Source: Muricea muricata
Lineage: Eukaryota; Cnidaria; Anthozoa; Malacalcyonacea; Plexauridae
DNA length: 64,000 nucleotides
Reading direction: 5' to 3'
Assembly (NCBI GenBank): GCA_963855995.1
Contig: OY979718.1
Coordinates: forward strand, 59,560,564 to 59,624,563
A model generated the notes under the pieces. It ran no database searches, had not been told where the DNA came from, and saw nothing but the letters and a program-made list of their open reading frames with translations. The translations under genes and the position numbers were made by a program. This document shows, in pieces, positions 13,301 to 28,300 of the stretch; the stretch's first letter is position 1; each line of letters opens with the position of its first letter.

Positions 13301-16300
13301 AACTTTCTTTCTCTTCGGTCAAATTTTCTGAAATTTTTTTAGTTGTTTATTGATGTATAAAGGAAAAAGATATCAAAATTTGAAGACAGGTTTATAATTC
13401 AGATTTTGATATATTCGTGGATTTCGATTGCGGGGAAACGTATTTGTACATTTTTTTTAAACTCGAATATGTCTTACCTTAGATATGGTATAACAACTGG
13501 ACGAAGTTTTAAAAAAATTGACCGAAGGAAACAGTGGAAAATCGAGGCTAAAATTCATAAAATCATTGCCGACGTGATAAAATTTCGACTCGAACGTAAA
13601 AGCTTACGAAAACGCGGTTGGAAAACAGAAAAAAGCAGTTGAAAACATACATACTGTTTAGGTTTCACAAATTTTTTATCATGTACAGAACACTTGGTGA
13701 TTTCGCCATAGAAAAACCTCAAAACACAACTTTTCATGTGTCGTTCATTTCAAAACATTTGCCGGTCGGCTAAGCTCCACACTGATCTATATAGATCTGC
13801 CTTGCAACAGTAGGGAGCCACCTTAATTACCTAAACAAGCTTTCAAACACCATCTTTGTAAGCTCATCAATTAGTTGACAAACGACGTCATCTGCTATTC
13901 CTTCACACGTAATGCCTGGTGTGGGAAGTTCAGCCTCGGGTGGTAAAATTACTGAAACTTTCCGACCTTCATGAGCTTTGCTGTTCTCATCACCTGCAAG
14001 TCAAATATATTACATCATAAATAACACGTTCCGTACATGAAATTCCAATAAAACCCTACTGAAACCGATATTTACATAAATCCAGTGCACTTTGGTGCAG
14101 CAACTCATAAAAGATTACATCACGTAAATCCAATTTAAAAAATGTAGAGCAGACTTATAATTTTCTTCATTACATGATTGCTACGTTCCAACAAGTTTAT
14201 TAAGGAAAATGAAATGGCTAGTCATCATGTAGCTAGTTTTAAACCAAAGTTCACGGCCAGATCAGTTTGAATATAAATTTCAAATAAGACTTACCATCAA
14301 CCCACTTGTGCTGAGTAGCATTTCCGTCTTCATCTACAACTTGAATCATAATATCCCTTGACAAAACATCATGTTTCTCATCCACCAGCTCCTCTGTTTC
14401 AGCATTTGCCTCTGGTGATGGAATCACTTTACATAGAGCAATATCAAAGAGATTTAGGAAGTAGTCGATGGAAAAGCGGTACTCATGCTGCAGGGATGAC
14501 AACGAATTAATTGCATTAAATAAGACAGTGACCAAATGCGAAAGTGGTGCGTATTTCTGTTTCAGTTGACCAACTTTATCAAGGTGTCGTACAGCATTCT
14601 CAATGCGTTTTGTTATCTGAAAAAGCATCGCAACATAGAACAATACATTTTAGAAAACAATTTATTATTTTGTGAAATTTTTATTTAGCGGTTGAACTAA
14701 GGTAAAGAGTTAGAAGACAACAAGCTGCGAAGAACTGTCACAGGAAGGATGACCCAAGAATAAAAGTTTATAAAAATATTTTCTTCACTAGCATAATCAC
14801 GATCACTGCAAATTCCTATATGAGAAAATACACCAGACATCAAATGCTATATAAGGGTTAAAATCAGTTTCTCTAGAACTAGAAATACCTGAGATCTACA
14901 CTGGACCATATCTGCAATCAGTTCAGTATCATCCCACACATTAGTACCGTGACGATGACTTAACCTTGTTATTATTTTACTATCCAAGCCTTCTAAGATA
15001 ACAAGATTTTCCATCAGAGCATTCATTGTCTTCTTACTCTCTTGTGATATCTCAGGTTGTACACGTGATAACGACAAGGACAATATCTCTTCAGCAAAAC
15101 TCTCGTTTTCCAAGGTAAAGTTAACAAGAGTTGTTATAGATGCAATTTCTGGTGTAAACGACACAGTATGAGAACTAGTCAGCAAGTAAAGCCTAAAATT
15201 TGGATGACAACTAAGTCGACGTCCACCACAGTTAACTGACTGGAGGTCTAGGAAGAAACAACATGGAAGTTCAATTCTTTGATAAGCATGTTTGTAGAAT
15301 TATTTAAAATCGAGTGACTACTTTGTAAGTCACTGATACCGCTTTGGAAACGGAATTAGAATCGTAAGATGACACTGATCTGTAAACACCGTCTACAGAG
15401 CAAGCATGAAAGACAGCACATAAAGAATCTCTAACAGAAATAGATCTGACTATGACGAATCTGACAATTGTTACACTTTAGTGAAATTGTAAACTACTAT
15501 CAGTAATATCGCAATTCTTAACAACAGTGTAACAGCTTGTTTGTTTTTAGTCATGCACTAGACAACCTTTCGCACAGCCAAGCAAACGATTCATCCGTCT
15601 TCCCCCCCCCCCCCCCCCATTTCTATTCTGGCTGACTGAAATTCATTGCATGTGTAGCATGATGAACCTATGATGAAATCAAATACGTTTGACGATGCAA
15701 ATCTGAACAAATTAATTAATACCTACCATGACAAACGCCATCTCTCGTGTTCGTGTTGATGCGATATATTAGTGGTAAGAATATGGAATCTACACTTTCG
15801 TTAACATTAAGTAAAACCAAGACATTTCCCGAAGTAATAGCTTTTTCAATGTGCATTAATGATGCTACATCACTATAACAAATTAAAAAATAAATTGTAT
15901 AATATAATAAATTAGAACTAAATGAAGATACACTGACGTGAGCACAGAACACAATGCTCACTTAGCGACATATACTGAAAGTGAAATCCATCGTCTGCCA
16001 CAGTCATCCACAATTTTCATGCTTCTTCATTTTTATACTTTTTAATTTCTAAATGTGTTCTATCCTGGCTTACCCATCACCAACGTCTATCTCCACAACC
16101 TTCTCGTGTTTTTCCATTTGCCTGATCAATTCCAGACCTCTGCCATGCGGATCAATTACAAAGGGTGGGCGTTGCCACGAGGCTATGCTGATGCTGGCAT
16201 TCTCCATTACACGCATTCCCATGCCCAAATTCAACCATTGCCGAACTTGATGACCGCCAACAAGATTTTTGATCAATGAAAGGAGATACGCATCATATTT

Positions 16301-19300
16301 GGGCGAACTTAATGACATAAGACCGCTTGATAAAGGTCTTGTCTTTTCAATATCATCATATTGATCGCCCAGCTGTCCTTCTTCTATATTACTCTGACGA
16401 TCTTCAGACTGAGATTCTGCTGAGGAATGCGCATCTTCGAAAGATTTTACCAAATGATTACTAAGAACGCCTTGTCCATCACTAGAACAAGTTTCTTCTT
16501 CAACAGTCGACGCTGATTTGGACTGATTCATTTCTTCACCCTGCGACAACTAGATTAATACCCAATAAGTTTCAGTATGCTCGTATACATATATTGTTTA
16601 TTTTTAATTTAAAATCCTGACGCATGTGATGTATACTTTAACATGGATCAAAATTACGTGACCACAACAATTCTATATCTGGAACAAGGAGCTTTGACAT
16701 GAAAACATGAGGAACGCTTACGTGATTACTCACCTCACTTTTTTGTTCATTAAAGTCCTCTTTGGAATTAGTACCTGTAACTACGTGTGGAGCATCGTCC
16801 AACAAAAGAGGCACACCGCGTTCTTGTAAACATTCTGGCCAATGAACTGTCAGCATTTGTCGTCTGAAAGAGTGTTTGTAAGGGCCAAGATACGTAGCAA
16901 AAGCTGCGGCCATGCAAACAGCACCTGCAATAGCTGCTTCACGATTGCTGATTGTTTGAAGAAATTGGCTCCATTTTTCACGAGCTCTTGACAGTACCTA
17001 CACATGAAATATTACAGATTATGAGCTATAAATTACCGGGCGCCACAAAAAAGGGTCGGCTGGGTCCTCATCTCAAAGTTACACAACAATAAGAACTTGT
17101 ACAATAGACTCGGTTAAACATCATACAACGAGATAGTCTCATAGCTATAGACGGTATAGAGTCATAAAACAGGCCTGAACATTTTCGAGCATTCATGTTA
17201 AGTCATGTAACTTTACATGACAGGGGGGAGGGGAAGAAGATACTCATCTGCAGCAGAGAATATAGTGTTGTCACGATAATAATACGTTGACAATCTCTTG
17301 CGAAGTCTATTTAATACATTCGCCACACATAAAAAGCACAGATGACGTTTTAATGTCATTGGAATGACTATTTGCATGATTAGGCCGCTTACCACAAAGT
17401 TGGGATAAATACCAACCTAAAATGATTAGGCTTTGTGATTGGACTTTTAAAACAAAAGTCATCATTGTTTGTGATTGGTTCTTCAGAAAATTAATTTCTA
17501 TAGTCTATTGTCTTCAATTGTTACAACCAACCACTCACAAAGCCTGTTAGTACAGGTTGGTGGCAACCCTAATGTTTAGCACCAATTTTATCTAGGTTTG
17601 CAAGAACATTTTTCTGCTGTGTTCCTTACTTTATTTTTGACAAATTAGTTTAAGATTCTTACGTTTTCAAAATAGCTAGCACGTTCCAGTTGCAGGTTTA
17701 ATTTCTGAGTAAGCTTGAACTGTCGACATTTATCGATGGACGCTTCCTCGTAAGCTTTCGCCAGAGAACTCAGTCGTGCTTCCAGATCTTCTAGTTTATT
17801 TTGTAAAATAGTCAGTTTACCAGAGGCTTCGTTCACGGTTTTTGTTGTTTCTTCTACCTTGACGTGAAGTGGTTTCACTTTGGATAACATCATTTGGTGA
17901 TATCTACGAGAATTGATGGTCAAAAATGCTTAATTGCAGCAGAACTAATAGAAAGCTGCATAATTATGCTGTAGCTGGAACTATCCAAGAACAACCACTT
18001 TGTATCATCAAAAGAAAAATAGTGAACGCGGAGTGCCTAACAAGTCAATCAGACGTTGATTTTTTGCCATCTTAAAGGGTGATTACATAAGATGTGCTAG
18101 CCTGGTTAACCTAATGTCTTCCGCACCTCACAGGACACCTCATCACTTAAAAGTAAATTTGAAAGTATCACGTTTATTATTATATTTGTTGCAAACCTCT
18201 CTTTGGGTAATTAAAATTTGTTGCTTGTCAAAGAGAAAAATATAAGTGACACACATTATCCTGGTTATCCAGGCTAGATAGACTAGACTGTCTCATGTAA
18301 GCCCCCCCCCCTAAATTATTGCATGGTGTACCAAACAGAATTGGTGTGTTAGAATTAGCATCCTTTTTTCTTCTTCAGGCTGTGGTACTTTACTATGACA
18401 AGTCACTTAAGCATGTGAATGCCTTCTATACCTTCGAATGCCACATTAACATTTATTGCCATGAATGTCAAGTTAATTTTGAGGCTATGAATCTTAATGT
18501 TATGTGATAATGTTTATGTTGAATGCTCATGTTATGACATGTAGAGTACATGATGTTAACAGTATGATTGCTGATACTATGAAGAGTAGAACTAATAAAA
18601 TTTATTACACCAGCACTCCAGTATTGCGCATGACAGCCAAGCTAAAATGCTGCCTATTTACCAAAAGTAACGTAAACTGAAAACATTCCACCTTTATCTT
18701 GCATTCATCACTATACCTAACCTTCCAGGATTAAGTTTTAAGCAGCAATTGTTTTCATGTATTCATTAAACTTTAACTTTTTATACCTGTTTTAAATGTT
18801 TGGTTCCTCATGTGCAATTATTTATTAATGCAATTTATTAATTTAATGTGTCCAGTTACTTCCAAAAAGTATTGGAATTATCAAGTGTTGTAAATAGTAA
18901 TTTTATTGGGAGGTACGCCCTGGGAGGTTTCAAGATGTGAGAGGTGTTTCCAGGGTGATTCCACCTGTTTGTGTCACATTAGTACCACATATACCTGTTT
19001 TCTCAACTATTCTTTTTAAATCGACCCTAACAACAATTGGTTTCAAAAAGGAATTCGTCGGAATATACCCCACCCCCAATTAAGGCTTAGTTACGGCCCT
19101 GCCTGGCCTTGTGCCTATTTTCGCCTTGGCAGGCAGAGTGAACGCTATAGCAGGCGTCTTGTTAATTGTTTATTTCTCTTTCATCTAATACTTCAATATG
19201 CAAAAAAGATATGTAGTTTAAGATAAATGTAGTTTCAATTGCGACTTTTTTTCGGCTCTTTCTCGGTCATTTGTTCTTAGAAGTGTAGAAATTTAAAAAG

Positions 19301-22300
19301 GTCTCACTCGAAATACAATATGCGTTGTCAGCTTACTTTGTGACACCTGAAACCCACTTCACCAACATGACGAGAGCTGGATTTTCTGTTCTGTTGTTCA
19401 TATATACATGATCGAAGTGTGGCTTGACCAAATATGGATCCAACACTTGTAACGTGTTTTCTGTTATGTCCAGATCGTCAAACATAGCGAGATCATCACA
19501 AAATCTAAACAATCAAATAAAATTAGGTGTTCCACCCCTGTCTTCCAGGGGTGGAAAATCTTATTTTTCTTGCGAGCAAATACTGCCAAGAATAATATCT
19601 TGCAAAACTGGTTCAGCCACCATGCGGATGTATTTCAACTATTGAAAAAGTTCTCCCACTGAAATTTTACTGAAAGGGTAAGTGTCATGAGAAATCGTTT
19701 AAAAGTAGACAAACAAGTTTTCTCATGACACTGCCTCTTTAATAGTATCATAAGCATGTTTTAATTAAAATATGGTCATTCCCAGTAAGTTTTATTTTTT
19801 TTGCGGTAATTCTATGCAGGTTTTCAACCTACGATTTTCAGCGGCAGCTGATAAATTTCCTGCGAGCACCGCGAGCACACTGCCAGAAATTTGGGGCATG
19901 GATGATCTCACATTTTGAATAAATTAACTGCATATGTCATTATGGTGAAATTTATTATAAATTACATAGCAGAGACATTAAAATGTTAGTTCCCGCCGTG
20001 CAATCATATATCTTAATGTGCCGACCTCTTGTTGTGTAGAAATATTATTATATATTTATTGATCGCAAATTAAATTTTGTCAAATTTGCCTGCCGTATTT
20101 GGCCTCTAAAAACAGCTGAGAGCGATATATAAAATATCATGTCTTCCAATAATTATTTTTCTACTCAGCGAGAGGTCGGCACATCAAGATATACGATTGA
20201 ATGGCGAGAAATTTTAACTTTTGGATGTCTTCGCTGTGTAATTTATACACAGTTAATCAAAAATTGGGCGCGGCCACGTCACAAACTTCTGGTATTGTGC
20301 TCGTCTATTTTTTTCGGCTCTGCTGTCGTCAGCTAGATGGTTGAAAACACGTCTGCAGACGAAATAAAACGATGGTGTCAAAAAGGTACGTAGAAGTACT
20401 ACAAATCAACACGACAGACGTACGAACCTGTCCAAATTTGCCATTATTCGTTTTGCACCCTTGTTCCATGTTAAGTCAGACATTGGGGATTTGACTAAAA
20501 GAAACGTCCGTGAATATTACGGAAAAAAATATGTAAGAATTATTGGATGAGGGTGAGCAGGATACTCAGAATTATTCAGACCGAGGTCAGTGTTATCTGC
20601 CAAAGCGAAGCTGAGGTCTGAATAATTCTGATATCCAGCGAAAGCCGAATTCAATAATTCTTTTATTAATCAATCCCCACGAAAAATCGGCGATGCGATT
20701 TTGTTTTTACCTTTTTAAAAAAAAATTACGGCACTTTTGAAATTCATGCAAGATACCGCTGAAAAAATACGCGGGCACCGTATGAACATGACAAATACGA
20801 CATTTATTTGTCAAAGCCAAAATTTTAGGCTCTTAGCCAATGAGAATACAGGAATATAGTACAATGAATAATAATATTAATTATTGCATCCTAGAGAACA
20901 TGAATTCAAAGATTATTACTGGTTATTGTTCGCGAATGATGACCAATAACAATACCTCTTTCCCAGGATACACGATTTATGCATAACGTCTTATGCATAC
21001 GTCTAACAAAACCATTTATTGCAAATCAAAACTTACGTATTATAATGATGGTGGCCAAAATATCTTCAATTTCTGGATCAGGCTTTTGTATCGCCCGAAG
21101 CTCGCCAAGTGCGTTTCTGTCCAATACACGTAGCATTCGCTTCACATCTGATACAACAGCGGCTGCTTTGAAAACTGAACGTTCATGAGCCTCTTTAAAC
21201 TTGGGCAATGCCTGCAAAGATACAGCGAATTTGGTTCAAACAGTAATTTTATGATATGGTTATGGGTGTTTTACCGTAAACTAAAACACTCGTATATCGT
21301 TTTCATCACTTGAAAATGATATTCATATCTTCGCGCCACCATGTGATGTCCTCTATTTATTACGTATAAAGCCTGATTCCCACTTGTCGTAAGAATCTGG
21401 GATTTTTCGTTCTCGCAAATGTGAATGAATACGTGAAAAAACTGAAGTATACGACAAATGTTACATTGCTCTTGCAATTGTACAGAAGCCTCAATCACAT
21501 CGACCAGAAGAACTCAAGTCCGATTCCTACAAGTGCGAACCAGGCACTTAAACTTTCGAATACATTCGCACAATTCTGTGCACCTTGACGCGTCTTTGGA
21601 TATAAAATTAAGAGATTACTGATGTAAGAGATTACTGATGTGTCTAATGAAGGTATAATGACTTGTGAAACCATTTAGGAAAGTATTTAAACATTGCTAA
21701 AATTATACACAATTTTCGTGGTCTTGAGATGAGTTTTTTAAATTTCGATTATGCATGTGCAGAAATTGTGTAACAGTCGGCACAAAATTCTCCCTAAAAA
21801 CACTTTACCTTCTGCAAATGAAAAATCTTTTGTCGTTGCCTGGTGATCAACTTTATCTGTTCTTCTGCAATAGCCTTGTCCTGAAGAGGTTGTAATCAAT
21901 GAGAAAAACATTTGCTTCACAAAAACATCTCATTTTAGCTTCAGCTAATCTACTTTAGAAAAGGCAAACCACGTACCTGACCAATTTGAGATAAAAGTTG
22001 AAGGTTGCTCTAAAACAGTTCAATCAGAGTAAAACAGTTTAATCAAGAATACGACTGATTTCGACAAATTTCATTGTTTGTGCAACCATATAGCGATTAC
22101 GTAATTTATTATATAGTAAACAGTAAGATAGTAAACATAAACAGTGAGATATTTTTCATATCTTCACTAGTGAAGTGTTTGTACATAAGAGCAGCGAACC
22201 AATCTTCAGCGTTGTCCAAAGGAAAAATATTAAGGAAAAATATTATACAAGGTGTCCCAAAAAAGCGGAGTTCTGCATTCAAGTTGAAATTTGAAAAGAA

Positions 22301-25300
22301 AATTAAGCAGTGAAACTAGTGTTATGCGCTTTTTTGGAGCATCTCAAATTGATCACTTGCGCTAAAATTGTTCCTGTGATCTTATTACTTGCTTCAAGTA
22401 GACAAGAAATAACTTGTTCGAATGGCAAACGAACAAGCCATAAAACTAAAAAATAGTCGCTCTATATGATGTATATAGCTACATATACATAACGAGGTAG
22501 AGCAAAATAAACAATAAAATAGACTTTGGTTACTATGAAATGACCAAAGTCTTTTTTTATTTTTTTTATATATTATACTATATATATTAGTTTGGTAGCC
22601 ACACAATTTTTTGGAAAACAGACTTGATAACACATTACCAACCATCTTTAACTGATGTGTTAGATTTTATTACATGAACATAATGTACAATTTGTAATCG
22701 TTGGCAAAGTCAACAGTAAATTAAAACGGTCATAAAATTTGAGCGTGGCCTTTGCAAAAACTTTAATACAATCCACAAAGTAGCAAAAAGTAATACATCA
22801 TATTTGATTAACAACCTACTACTTCTGGTACGTTTTCGCGTTTTGGCTGGTAAGAATATAAACGTCTATATTTTGACCAGCGTTTGTCAGCCTGCATTTT
22901 TCCCTATTTCGTGTGCTGGTTCACTAACTTCCTACAGAATTCTGCATACCTCCTTTTTCTGGTCCAAGACAACTTTTTCATGCTCAAGTTGTTTCAGCCG
23001 CTGACCAGCAAGTTCAGCTGCCTTTGATATATTTTCCAAAGCAGAAGTCATGCGTCCATATTCTTCACGGATAGATATGTACCGTTTCTTGAATAAGTTG
23101 ATAAATCTATGTAGAGTAAAAAATTATTAATTATTGTAATCTGCGCGACGGTTTAAAGAATGGGTTGTAAAAAAAACCGTTTCGACATTACAGGTGTATA
23201 AACCTCAAAACATCCAGAAAATTTAAAAATTTGATAAAATTTAAAGAATGAATATTTTTGTAGTTTTTCGTTTGTTCTTGTACACTCCCAACTAGTGCAG
23301 TTTCTGCGCGGCCAGTCAAAATATTCCACGATAAGAAATCGAACTTCTGAATGCTGTTTAAAATTGACCTGTTAAACGAATATGTATATACCTCAAAACA
23401 TACAAGGAAATTTCACAAAATTGCTATCACTTGAATCAGCAAGAACGTCGCGCTAAAAATATGTACCGGCTGATAATAACAGTGCTGCTGCACATGTAAC
23501 ACAATGCTGTTCGTTATTAAAACTATTCAGTACCTTTGGTGCGACCCAATAATTCATGACAATTTGTGAAATGCTTTTTTATTCCGTGATATTCTTAACG
23601 GGGAATCTTTCGTTTCGTTCTAATTCTTGTATTTTAAAACGTTCGTAAGCTCTATGTACTATCTTATACGTATTCAACATTTTGTACCTCGATGTGTACA
23701 AAGAACATGTGTTTAATGGTCTCTATATAGCAGTTAATTATTCAATAACGTGGACTGTAACCATCGATCTAAAAATAGATAACCTGGACAGAGTTTCTAT
23801 ACCTACAACAAATAAGCCACTTTCGATGCCGAACACCCGATTCTTGGAACCACTTATGGCGTAAATGAAGGATTTTAAGACACTTATAGAATTATTTGTT
23901 GTTGAACTATAAAATGAATTTATAGTTTTAATATCCATATATCATTTTCATTTATACGATTGTTTACAGATGGCCTGTACCAATTTAGCTGATTTCGTGT
24001 AAACACAATAATGTAATGTGCACAATATATTTTTATAAACCTGCTTATCACCTAATTGAGATGAATGTTTTGCTTTTATCTGTTAAACTCATTATTAAAA
24101 TGTCATTAAAAATTAGATTTAACTTTACTTTTGCTCAAAGATCGCGTGCAAGCTATGCAACGCCAAATCGCCAATGGTATTTTCTTTAACATATACTCGT
24201 CTTATAAGTTATACAGTAAACAATAAACATGGTAACAATTAACAAACCTTGAAAACCCGTTTCGGTTCTATATATTTACTATCGTTACTTCGTTCTTTAT
24301 TACTTCCACACGCTGTGCTGTCATGTTTCGTGTGATTTCTTTGACTTGTAACGTAGAGAGGTGGCGTGGGCTGATAAATTTCAAGATTCTTGCTTATAAA
24401 TACTTAGTCACTGCTGTCAACAACATACCACACGCGAACAGCTTTTTTGCCTTGAAAAGGCCAAAATGAACCCAAAACAATAAACATTGACAAAATACCA
24501 CTGCTCTACAAGTTAACTACTTAGATTTGATAATCAACTAGCCCAACAAAGTGCAAATTGCTCAGATACAGTTTCGAATCCACTATCGCACTTTTTATTC
24601 AGACGCCATAAGTGGTGTAGATCGGGTGTGCGTAATCAAAAGTGGCCACGATTTTTGTAGGTATAGAAACTTTATCCAGGTTATCTATTTTCAGATCAAT
24701 GACTGCAGCGTTAATCCTTTGTGATGAGACATAATGACTTCACGTTTTCCTGTTAAAATAGATCTAATGATGCTTCCTATATATATTTAGCGTCACATTT
24801 AGCAGCTTTTTCATGAAATATTTACTGGATAATGTCAAATCTGAAAAACCCTGTCCGCCCATACATACGAGGATATGGCTGGGAACAAGAGAGACGTATT
24901 TGAGATATATCTTACAAACACTAAATGTACAAAATAAAATACACAATGGGAACGGTATTTGATAACAGTTTACGCGTTCAGGTTCTTCTATCTGTGTAAT
25001 AACAGTACTAACCCGCCATAAACATGAGTATAAGGGAGCTTTCGTTACATGAGAAATAATTCAAATTATAAAAATCTATGTACTCTTTACCTTTCTACAA
25101 ATTTTTCGAATGTTGTATTTGTGATATGTCCATAAAAACCACTCGTCTCCTCGCTTGGATCTTGCTCACTCAATGACAAATGAATAGACGCAAATAGATG
25201 CGCCATATTTTCTTTACCAGCAATATCAAATAACTCCATATCTGAAATAAAGGTTTGCACGATAAAGTTAAATTAAAAGGAAATGAGTTAGGGTTACCAT

Positions 25301-28300
25301 CCTTAAAATAAAATTCAAGGACTTTTCCAAACATTTAAGGAACTTTTCAAGTAAATTCATGGATCAAACAAATTACCGAACTATTCGATTAAACTCAAAG
25401 AGAGCAATTCATTCCTTTGCAAGTCACACATGTGCGATAACAAAAAAGATGCATTCGAAACAACCAATTGAATTCTTTTTAATAATATCATAACAGGATG
25501 CGCAATCACTGTACGTACACTTTATACAAATTGAAGAAAGTGAGCTATTTACAGCTCCGACAGACAAACCGAGGCCGCCTTTGCTGATTTTTAATGTTTA
25601 CGAATTAAGTCGAACTTACAGAAGCGAATGAACCTAAAATAAAATAGCTATGAGTGTATAATACAAAGTGTATTTTGTTATTTTGTAATGCAAATTATGC
25701 AAAGCAGCCACGGTTTGCCTGTTCAAACTGTAAGCATGTCAGCCCAGGATTTTCCAGGCGTAAAATTTTTATTTTCAACTTCAAGTACTTTGCAGGATTT
25801 TCAAGGACTATGGGATACAAGGAGCAAGGCTCTATGATCTGAGTGGTAGTTTAGGACTTACCTCGCAACAAATAACTTGCCCGTGATATCAAATTTTCTC
25901 TTGACCAGTGAGGGAAGAACATTATAGAAATGCTATTAACAAGTCCGGGGAAATCTCTACATTTCTGTTGAAACTTTGATCCAGGAGATGAAACTGAAAG
26001 AATCATTCTCAAGTTCTCTTTAACAGTCCTGAAACAGGCATTGTTAAAAAGGTATGTTATTTTTTATTTAATTCAAATTTCAGTTTAATACCTAAACATT
26101 GAATCAGGATGTGCAATTTAAGAAATTTATTATTTCAAGGTTTCATAGGCAACAATAGTCCCTTATTCACTAGTACATTAGAAAATTACAATCGTTACTA
26201 TTTAGACTGCACTGCAAATATAAGAACCGACTCTACAGTTTAGACTGCACTACTACAAGATTGTAATAATATAGGAACAACTAGAAAGTCGGTATTAAAG
26301 ATTCTGCAATTTGCCTTGACAAAGTTGATAATACTTTTATCTAAAACAGAGATTAGAAAAGCCAACAACAGCTAGAGTAATCAATCAGTCAATTTTAGAA
26401 ACTAGAACTACCAGTTGGTGGTTCTAAAAGTTTAAATTTTCGTTCGAAAAGTCGTGTAGCTACCGGACAGAAAAACATCATTAGGCATGCAGCAACATTT
26501 TACCTCAAAAAGAAACTCCATGCGACCTCCTTAGAGTATGTTAATCCGGCCTGAGTGACGTCTGATCTTACTGAGTTTATTGCCGAAGTTCGCTCTTCCT
26601 CCGAGAACAGGTGTGCAATAGATGATGAAACAAGAAATTCACTTATATGCACCATCATATCATTATTGACCACGTCATTCTCGCCCAGGAGCAACAAAAT
26701 CCTTTCTCGCTAGAATGTATATAATGACAGAATAAGGACTATCTGAATAAAATATAAAAAGTTCTTACCATCAGGTTTATGTGAACTTCAGTCGATCGGT
26801 ATTTTGTCATACCAGTATTTTGCACAAACTAAATTGTTCATGCACACGTGCTTCAATCCAGCAGTACCCCAGGTGCACGTTAAAAAGTATTCCACTTTGA
26901 TTTCACATAGCGTTAAAAGTACGAGAACATTTACAATCAATATAGTAGGGCCGTAGGTTCGATTCTACCCGCATGGGCAGACAACAAAACAACCATTGAC
27001 AGGATGTCCTCTCAGCAAATCGAAATGGACAAATAAATATAGAAAAAATGTCTACGAGATCCAAGGAAACATCGTTTACGCGCATTGCTATCTCATTGCA
27101 TGTTCTTGAACATGAACATGCAGAATTCGGCGACAGTGAGCGATTCTAAATTCGCGATTCCGCAGTTCAAAGAAGACTGAGAGTGAAGACAACTAGAATG
27201 GTTTTGTGGGGAGGAATTACAGACGGCGCCTTTTGCTCCGTTCCAAAATCTTCCCCATAATCCCATTGAAGACGAATTCAGCACCACGGATTTGACAGTC
27301 TAAACTTGGAAAAAACTAATCACTACACGCAGTTCTAAATCCTGCGGATTGATAAACCTTTTATATACATACGGTATGAAGAGAAAATTTTTGAAAATTT
27401 AGTTGATCCACAATGAATACAAATATATTTGTTAGATCGCAATTACAGTACTTTTTTGGAACATCACATTTCTTGGAACACTCGCTCGGTACATACTAGT
27501 GCAAACGGGTTAGCATAGAAAAGGTCTTACCTTTACACCAGCTCTTCTATATGCAGTAACAAGATCATTTCTAAAGTTTAACATCGTATAGGGCGTTCCT
27601 GAGATATTGGACGCGTTAATTTGACAAAGCGAAAATCCGCACAAGTGCGCGGCCAACTTTACTATACTTGATGTAGCACCAGGCGAACCTTCAGAGACAA
27701 TGAGAGCATGACTGCACTCATGTGGTGATTGTATAACCCGAACCAAACGACAAATGGCTTCTATTGTGTCCTGTTAAGAAACAAAAGTTTTATTAGTAAA
27801 TATAATCCTCTTTCAATGACACACACGATTACAATTTTGAATCACAATTTTAATCTTGTTGCAAGAAATGATTTTCTTATTTAAATAAGATGATGACAGT
27901 AACATTTTATTGATAGACAATTGTGAATACTATGAGGTCTGGAAAGTCAGCGCTCTGCTTACTTTCGAAATTAGTGACCTCAAGTAGCGCTTACTTTTAA
28001 GGGGGCGCTTGTACTTTCTAGACCCTACCGTAAAAGATCTCCTTAAAAGATCCATAAAATATCTCCTTAATTGCCCCACATCTATTTCTGGAAGTTCTCA
28101 GTCGCACAGGTAAATAAAATACCTGAATGACAACAAGATTTCTGTATCTTAAAACTGTAGCATTCACGATGTGTGATGTACGGTGGACATGTGTTAACAA
28201 GACTTGTGTATATTCTCCATCTCTTCCAGCTCAATTCTCCGTAAGAAAATAACAAATGGCACTTACATCGTACAAAGCCAGCTTGATTTTTGGAAAGTCT

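Noticed and set aside
27093..27287. 64-codon minus-strand frame between dynein exons 27 and 28
   Set aside because: No similarity to the AAA4 sequence expected there, and exon 27 joins exon 28 in phase without it.
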